Origin: Acidobacteriota bacterium
Lineage (GTDB): Bacteria > Acidobacteriota > Blastocatellia > Pyrinomonadales > Pyrinomonadaceae
DNA: 64,000 nucleotides
Direction of reading: 5' to 3'
NCBI GenBank assembly: GCA_020199775.1
Contig: JAIVJZ010000003.1
Coordinates: 79,113-143,112 of the forward strand
The position numbers and the translations under genes are program-made. Under the pieces are notes generated by a model that was not told the DNA's origin, did no database searches, and worked only from the letters and a program-made list of their open reading frames with translations. This document shows, one piece after another, positions 59,891-64,000 of this stretch; position 1 is the stretch's first letter; each line of letters starts with the position of its first letter.

Positions 59891-60541
59891 TCAGTTCGGG
59901 ATGAAACTCGGGAGCGCGGGCGACACTTGCGCCGCCAGATCGGAGGCGAGCGCGAGCGCGTCCGCTTCCGACTTCTGGATCGGCACGAGCACGCGCACCA
60001 TCGCGCCGTCGCTGCGCCTGAGTTTGACGCTATCGACGACGGTGTAAATCTTCCCCCAGTATTCGCTCGCCACGGCGCGCCCGCGCCCCTGATACCAGTA
60101 GATGAGCAACTGGCGCACTTCGCCGTTCTGGATGATGTAGCGGTTGGCCTCGAAGGGCGCGCCGCCGCCCGCGGGCGTGATCTGAATGGTGGCCGGGTCG
60201 TTCAAAGTCCAGCCCGCGCCGGGCAGGCAGTTGAGCGGGCTGTGATAGGTCGCGCCGTTGCGCTGCGAGGCGTAGTAGCCGACGTAGAAGTTAGCCCAAC
60301 GCCCGTCGGGCAGCAGGTAATCGCGCGAGAGGTAATCGTCGGCGCGCAGGACGCTCTCCGTCTGCGCGTCGAAACGCATGTCCGCGCCGCGCTGCCGCCA
60401 TTGGCCGAGCGTCTCCGGAAACTCTTTCAACTCGCGCCGCACCACGCTCGCCTCGCCGACGTGCTCCCACAAATTGACCACCGACCCGCCCATCAGCAGG
60501 AACGCCAGCAATGCCCAGAAATGCCACTTCTTCGATTTCAT
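59891..60541 (-). CDS. epsI: EpsI family exosortase-associated protein
   Basis: Encodes 216 residues with one N-terminal membrane helix (WALLAFLLMGGSVVNLW). The EpsI signature is present: the conserved THSPLNCLPGAGW-type motif reads YHSPLNCLPGAGW, and YWYQGRGRAVASEYWGK follows near residue 160. The family always accompanies exosortases, either fused or adjacent, and its exact job is not settled. It begins 64 bases past the exosortase stop, and palindrome P15 occupies the gap. Confidence 0.93.
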   Translation of the reverse strand: MKSKKWHFWALLAFLLMGGSVVNLWEHVGEASVVRRELKEFPETLGQWRQRGADMRFDAQTESVLRADDYLSRDYLLPDGRWANFYVGYYASQRNGATYHSPLNCLPGAGWTLNDPATIQITPAGGGAPFEANRYIIQNGEVRQLLIYWYQGRGRAVASEYWGKIYTVVDSVKLRRSDGAMVRVLVPIQKSEADALALASDLAAQVSPALPSFIPN

Positions 60542-60545
60542 ATTG

Positions 60546-60637
60546 ATTAGCTATTAGCTATCGGCCGCCGGCTCTCAGCCAGCAGTTTTTATCAGCCTTT
60601 TAGTATTAGCTGACAGTTGACGGCTGATGGCTGACTG
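60546..60637. repeat. Heptamer palindrome P15
   Basis: The left side has TTAGCTA units and GCCGCCGGCTCTCAGCC; the right side has TTAGCTG, ACAGTTG, ACGGCTG, ATGGCTG, AC. Pairing is imperfect. The right arm codes for the last eight residues of the exosortase (SHQPSTVS) and its stop. Confidence 0.8.
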
Positions 60638-61601
60638 CTTCCGTCGCCGCCTCTTCCGTTCGCGCGGTTTTACGCGGCGGCGGCGGGGGCTGTTTCTTGC
60701 GCGCCCCGAATTTGTCGAGCACCCAGCCGAGCGCGAAGAGCAGCAGGAACGCGGCGATGTAGACGACCCAGCCGGAGAATTCGTGGAAGAAGCCGTCGGC
60801 CACTTCCGTCCCGTAGTAACGCGCGAGGATGCCCGTGCCGCTCACGCGCCCGGCGTTCGTGATGATCGCGATGGGCACGGCCGAGAGCACGAGGATGGCC
60901 GAACGCCATGTGCCGTAACGCTTCAAACTCGCGCGGAGTCCGCCGCCCTGTTGCCCACGCCCGCGCGGGTGCGTGAAGTAAGCGAAGACGACCGCGAGCG
61001 TCAACAGCGTCATCAGCGAACGGATGCCGCTACAGGCTTCGACCACTTCGAGTTTCTTCGTCACGCTCGAATTCAGGGGCATCAACTCGATGATGTTCCC
61101 CTGCCGGAGCACCGGGATGTCGAAGGCCCGCATCGCCCACACGGCGCAGCGCGACGCGAACAACTGCAACGGGAAGGCGATCTGGTTAAAGATGATCGCC
61201 GGGATGGGAATCGCCAGCGCGAGCAGCAAGAGCGGGACGAGCGCGAGGCGCAGGATGTGCCAGCCCCAGAGATAGATCGTGACCCCGGCCAGCATCACGA
61301 CGAGCGAAGTGCGCTGCATGAAGAGTTCCGCGCCCGCCGTGCCCGCCCACAGCATCAGGAGCGCGCCGACCACCAGCACGCCGCCCCACAGCAGACGCGG
61401 CCGCTTGGTCGCGGCCTCCAAGCGTTCGCGCTCGCTCCACAGGATGTAGCCGATGATGAACGGAATCAACAGCCCGTGCGAATAGTTCTCGTCCACCCAC
61501 CACTGGCCGCCGAGTTTCACCAGCACGGTCGCATACACGAACATAATCGCGGCCGCGAGAGCCATCGGCTTCCAGAGTTGGGGGCGTATCGAGACTGTCA
61601 T
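60606..61601 (-). CDS. Exosortase (EpsH-type transpeptidase)
   Basis: Encodes 331 residues with about eight membrane helices. The catalytic trio expected of the family is present: Cys190 in VVEACSGIRSL, Arg252 in IITNAGRVSGTG, and His273 in GFFHEFSGWVVY. It cuts PEP-CTERM proteins and transfers them to an envelope component, by analogy with archaeosortase and sortase. The last eight residues come from a repeat arm. The gene heads the exopolysaccharide unit and pairs with epsI. Its only evident substrate in the window is encoded at 25485-26147. Confidence 0.94.
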   Translation of the reverse strand: MTVSIRPQLWKPMALAAAIMFVYATVLVKLGGQWWVDENYSHGLLIPFIIGYILWSERERLEAATKRPRLLWGGVLVVGALLMLWAGTAGAELFMQRTSLVVMLAGVTIYLWGWHILRLALVPLLLLALAIPIPAIIFNQIAFPLQLFASRCAVWAMRAFDIPVLRQGNIIELMPLNSSVTKKLEVVEACSGIRSLMTLLTLAVVFAYFTHPRGRGQQGGGLRASLKRYGTWRSAILVLSAVPIAIITNAGRVSGTGILARYYGTEVADGFFHEFSGWVVYIAAFLLLFALGWVLDKFGARKKQPPPPPRKTARTEEAATEAVSHQPSTVS

Positions 61602-61750
61602 TGCGCTTTATAACCCGTTAGGAAATAGTTCCGCGTTTGAAGAGGCAGGGGGGCGCGTAAAACTTGGGAGACTACTCACGCCGGTTAAGAGCTTAACAAA
61701 CTCGCGGCGGTGCGGGCAACTCAATAAATTAGAAGGAACGTTTAAAGATG

Positions 61751-61789
61751 AAGGTTGAAAACATTTCGTGAAAGAATGTTTTCAACCTT
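61751..61789 (-). terminator. Hairpin downstream of the beta-helix protein gene
   Basis: A perfect 15-base stem (AAGGTTGAAAACATT with complement), 9-base loop, 26 bases past the stop at 61816. T-rich flanks suit a terminator. Confidence 0.55.
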
Positions 61790-61815
61790 CGTCGCCGTTG
61801 ACGGTGCGTCCGACT

Positions 61816-64000
61816 TTAACGCAGGTTGATCGTAGCGGTGTTGCTGCGTTGGCCGCCCGTGACGACCGTGAGATTGACCGCGCCCGCGCCGCGCAGTTCG
61901 GCGTGGAGCACGACGGAAATCTGGTCGAGACCCGGCTGACGCCCTTGCGCCCCCGCGAATTCGACCGGCAACTGGAAGACCCGGCCGTCTCCCGTCCGCG
62001 CTTCGACCGTCACGGACTCGGCAAGATTGACGAGCACGCCCCCTTCGATGCGCACGTCGTTACTCGTGTCGGCGTTGGCGGCTGATGCGCTGATGCCCGT
62101 CGCAAAGAGCGTCAGGCGCGTGCGCTTGTCGGCCCCGAAGATGTTCGGCGAAACCACGTCGAACGAATCGGCTCCGGGTTCGTTGGCGTTCAGCGCGATG
62201 GCGCGGCCGGTGCCGAGGCCGCCGGCGGTGAAGAGGCCGGGGGCGGCCGCGCCGATGCGGGTCGTGCCGCGCGAGACGTAGCCGTCCTGCGAGGTCACGA
62301 TCACTTCGACTTCACCGGGCGGCAACCCCGCCGGGACGAAGAAGGCGAAGCGGCCGGGCGAGACGTAGAGGAGCGGCGCGGCTTGCCCGTTGATCGAAAC
62401 GCTCGCCCCCGCGAGTTCGTAAGGCAGCGACTTGTCCCCGACCCCGTCGGCCGAGACGCTCGACAGAGCCAGCGGACTCTGCGCCGCGTCTCCCGTGATG
62501 GTGCCCAAACTTAGCGGCGAGAGCAGCGGCGACATGGTCGCGCTCGAATAGGTGGCCGCCGCGCCGATGACCGGCAGGGTGTCGGCCGCCGGGGCGTGCG
62601 CGCTTGCGCCCGTAGTTCCGGGCGCGGGCGGAAGCATGAAGTTGAGCGCCTGACCGAGGCGGGAGGCGGCGATCTGCAAGCGATTCTGAACGCTCACCGA
62701 CCCCGCACCGGCCGCCGCCAGAGATTTCGCCGCGCGCACGAAATAGAGCGAGACGAGCAAGGCGTTATTGATGCGTTCGGCAGACTCAAATCGGCCGGCT
62801 TCGCGCAGGAAGGCGGCATGCGCCGATTCGATCTTTCTTTCCAGAGCTTCGATCTCGGCGGCCGACGCGGACGGGGCAGCGGCGAGCGCGGTAGCGAGCG
62901 TGTGCGCGGCGGCGACGGCTCCGGGCGAGACGAGCGGCGTGGGAGTCGGGGTCGGCGTGGGCGTCGGAGTAGGTGTCGGAGTAGGTGTCGGAGTAGGTGT
63001 CGGGGTGGGCGTCGCCGCACTCAACGCTTGCACTTTCGCCGCGCTGATGCCGTTTCCGGCCGTTTCCTGCGTCTTAAAGACGAGATAATAAGGATAAGCT
63101 TTCGCGGGGTTGCTCGTGGTATGAACGGTCGCGCCGTTCTTCTTATAGAGGATGTCGCCGTTGAGGTTGATCTCGATGCGCAGCACGTCGCCCGCGGACA
63201 GCGTCCCCTGCGACCTGTAAGTTCCCGACTCTCTGACGCCGTAGGATGTCGCGTCGGTGTACAGTGCGAACTCCAGATCGGCGTAATTGGTGGAGGCGGA
63301 TTCATCGTTCCTGTTGCCGAGGCCGATGATGCAATAGACACCGTTATGTCGCCATTCGAAGTAACCGGCGACGGAGAGCGTTTGCTGCGACTGCCCTTTC
63401 GCGAAGTAGCCGCCGCCGTTATGCGAGATGCTGCCGCCCGTCGCGGTCGCGTTGACCATGTTGACCCAGCTCACGTCCTGCACGCCCGCTGTCGGCGGCA
63501 GAGTAATAACCGGAGTCGGGGTGGGGACGGGGGTCGGATTGGGCGTCGGCGCAGGGGTCGGAGTCGGCGTGGGCGAGGAAGATGTAATGCCCATGGCGGC
63601 GTTCAGCGCGGCGAAGTCGCAGCCCACATCTTTACCGTCCGTGCCCGCGTTCTTGTAGGGACTATTTTCCGCAAGGCTGTAGACGCCATTCGCGCGATTC
63701 GCGAAGAGGACATCGTCGAGTTGAGCGGGATAGAAATTGTTGGCCGGATAATAGTTGCTGTTCGCGCTGGCGATCACGTTGCGGCTCAAAACGGCATTGG
63801 GAAAATACGTCGAGATCGTTCCCATGCCGGGCGTCTGCCCCGAGCCGAAGATGCCGTAAGCGTTATGCGCGGCGAGATTATTGGAGAAGGAGAAGTTGGT
63901 TGACGGCGCGCTGTTGGCCGACACCACGTTGCCCGTGTGCAGCACCGTGTTGTGCTCCACCGTCAACCCTTCCGCTCCCTCCACCTGAAGAAAATGACCC
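61816..64000 (-). CDS. Secreted beta-helix protein with Thr-Pro linkers and Solibacter-type C-terminal domain (start beyond window)
   Basis: At least 728 residues are visible; the frame is open to the window edge, so the N-terminus is missing. Order: the end of a right-handed beta-helix (LTVEHNTVLHTGNVVSANS, VLSRNVIASANSNYY), a Pro-Thr linker, and a beta-sandwich resembling a SPRY-like domain (YFEWRHNGVYCIIGLGNRND). A long Thr-Pro linker, a helical region (~residues 375-450), and a C-terminal module (LLYVSPGRFAFFVPAGLPPGE, then LFATGISA) finish it. The last module resembles TIGR03437, seen in Acidobacteria surface proteins. A carbohydrate-related extracellular role is likely. Confidence 0.8.
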   Translation of the reverse strand, partial: GHFLQVEGAEGLTVEHNTVLHTGNVVSANSAPSTNFSFSNNLAAHNAYGIFGSGQTPGMGTISTYFPNAVLSRNVIASANSNYYPANNFYPAQLDDVLFANRANGVYSLAENSPYKNAGTDGKDVGCDFAALNAAMGITSSSPTPTPTPAPTPNPTPVPTPTPVITLPPTAGVQDVSWVNMVNATATGGSISHNGGGYFAKGQSQQTLSVAGYFEWRHNGVYCIIGLGNRNDESASTNYADLEFALYTDATSYGVRESGTYRSQGTLSAGDVLRIEINLNGDILYKKNGATVHTTSNPAKAYPYYLVFKTQETAGNGISAAKVQALSAATPTPTPTPTPTPTPTPTPTPTPTPTPLVSPGAVAAAHTLATALAAAPSASAAEIEALERKIESAHAAFLREAGRFESAERINNALLVSLYFVRAAKSLAAAGAGSVSVQNRLQIAASRLGQALNFMLPPAPGTTGASAHAPAADTLPVIGAAATYSSATMSPLLSPLSLGTITGDAAQSPLALSSVSADGVGDKSLPYELAGASVSINGQAAPLLYVSPGRFAFFVPAGLPPGEVEVIVTSQDGYVSRGTTRIGAAAPGLFTAGGLGTGRAIALNANEPGADSFDVVSPNIFGADKRTRLTLFATGISASAANADTSNDVRIEGGVLVNLAESVTVEARTGDGRVFQLPVEFAGAQGRQPGLDQISVVLHAELRGAGAVNLTVVTGGQRSNTATINLR
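62938..63015. repeat. Coding tandem repeat of Thr-Pro
   Basis: GTCGG and GTAGGTGTCGGA-type 12-base units repeat in the plus-strand reading and encode about 13 Thr-Pro pairs on the minus strand. A second, shorter run lies at about 63518-63570. Copy number could vary by slippage. Confidence 0.85.

Noticed and set aside
62938-63015. Tandem repeat as a non-coding minisatellite
   Set aside because: It is in frame within a long gene and encodes a Thr-Pro linker between domains.

Overview
This is a GC-rich bacterial chromosome segment, most likely from an Acidobacteriota member near Blastocatellia/Pyrinomonadaceae. The phylum call is an inference. It rests on an ActA-like alternative complex III cytochrome, a large carboxypeptidase-regulatory/TonB-dependent receptor of the type abundant in Acidobacteria, and a C-terminal module resembling the 'Solibacter' surface domain (TIGR03437). 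No rRNA, tRNA, transposase, prophage or CRISPR array was recognised. Most genes lie on the minus strand.

Layout. 1-8.8 kb: start of an alternative complex III operon, an EamA transporter, a membrane-anchored protein, a large secreted M14 zinc peptidase, then a plus-strand run of a P1/DmpA peptidase, the fluoride channel CrcB and a BI-1 family protein. 8.8-20.2 kb: TonB-type receptor, processive glycosyltransferase, two paralogous small membrane proteins, a DUF2085 protein, GlpX, acyl-CoA dehydrogenase, a Crp/Fnr regulator and a degenerate receiver protein. 20.2-29.2 kb: CCA-adding enzyme, glycyl-tRNA synthetase, a PEP-CTERM protein with a PEGA/OmpA-like partner, PNPase and ribosomal protein S15. 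29.4-31 kb: a small accessory-looking stretch (ribbon-helix-helix and XRE regulators, REP-like palindromes). 31-47.6 kb: receiver protein, NDH-2-like oxidoreductase, DusB, periplasmic and membrane proteins of unknown role, MreB, S4 protein, SurA-like chaperone, Mfd, RfaE2 and LysS. 47.7-61.6 kb: an exopolysaccharide/exosortase locus. 61.8-64 kb: a secreted beta-helix protein cut by the window edge.

The exosortase locus runs in the order exosortase, EpsI, PrsT-like TPR lipoprotein, Wzz-like chain-length protein, ExeA-type ATPase, BY-type kinase, polyprenyl glycosylphosphotransferase, Wza-like export protein, Ycf48-like protein, TPR protein. Together these should make and export a polysaccharide and sort PEP-CTERM proteins to the envelope. 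The one clear substrate in the window is encoded about 34 kb away, at 25.5-26.1 kb.

The most unusual signal is not a gene. Many of the short gaps between same-direction genes are filled by long palindromes. Their arms are tandem runs of 7-nt units (8-nt in one case), and the unit sequence differs from locus to locus. In most copies each unit carries a stop codon. Because 7 is not a multiple of 3, all three frames are closed at the entrance of the palindrome from either side. Several genes end inside an arm, and one gene appears to have turned an arm into its signal peptide. Other points worth following are an AT-rich patch inside lysS, a receiver domain that lost its phospho-acceptor, and a composite REP-like palindrome near 30.4 kb.
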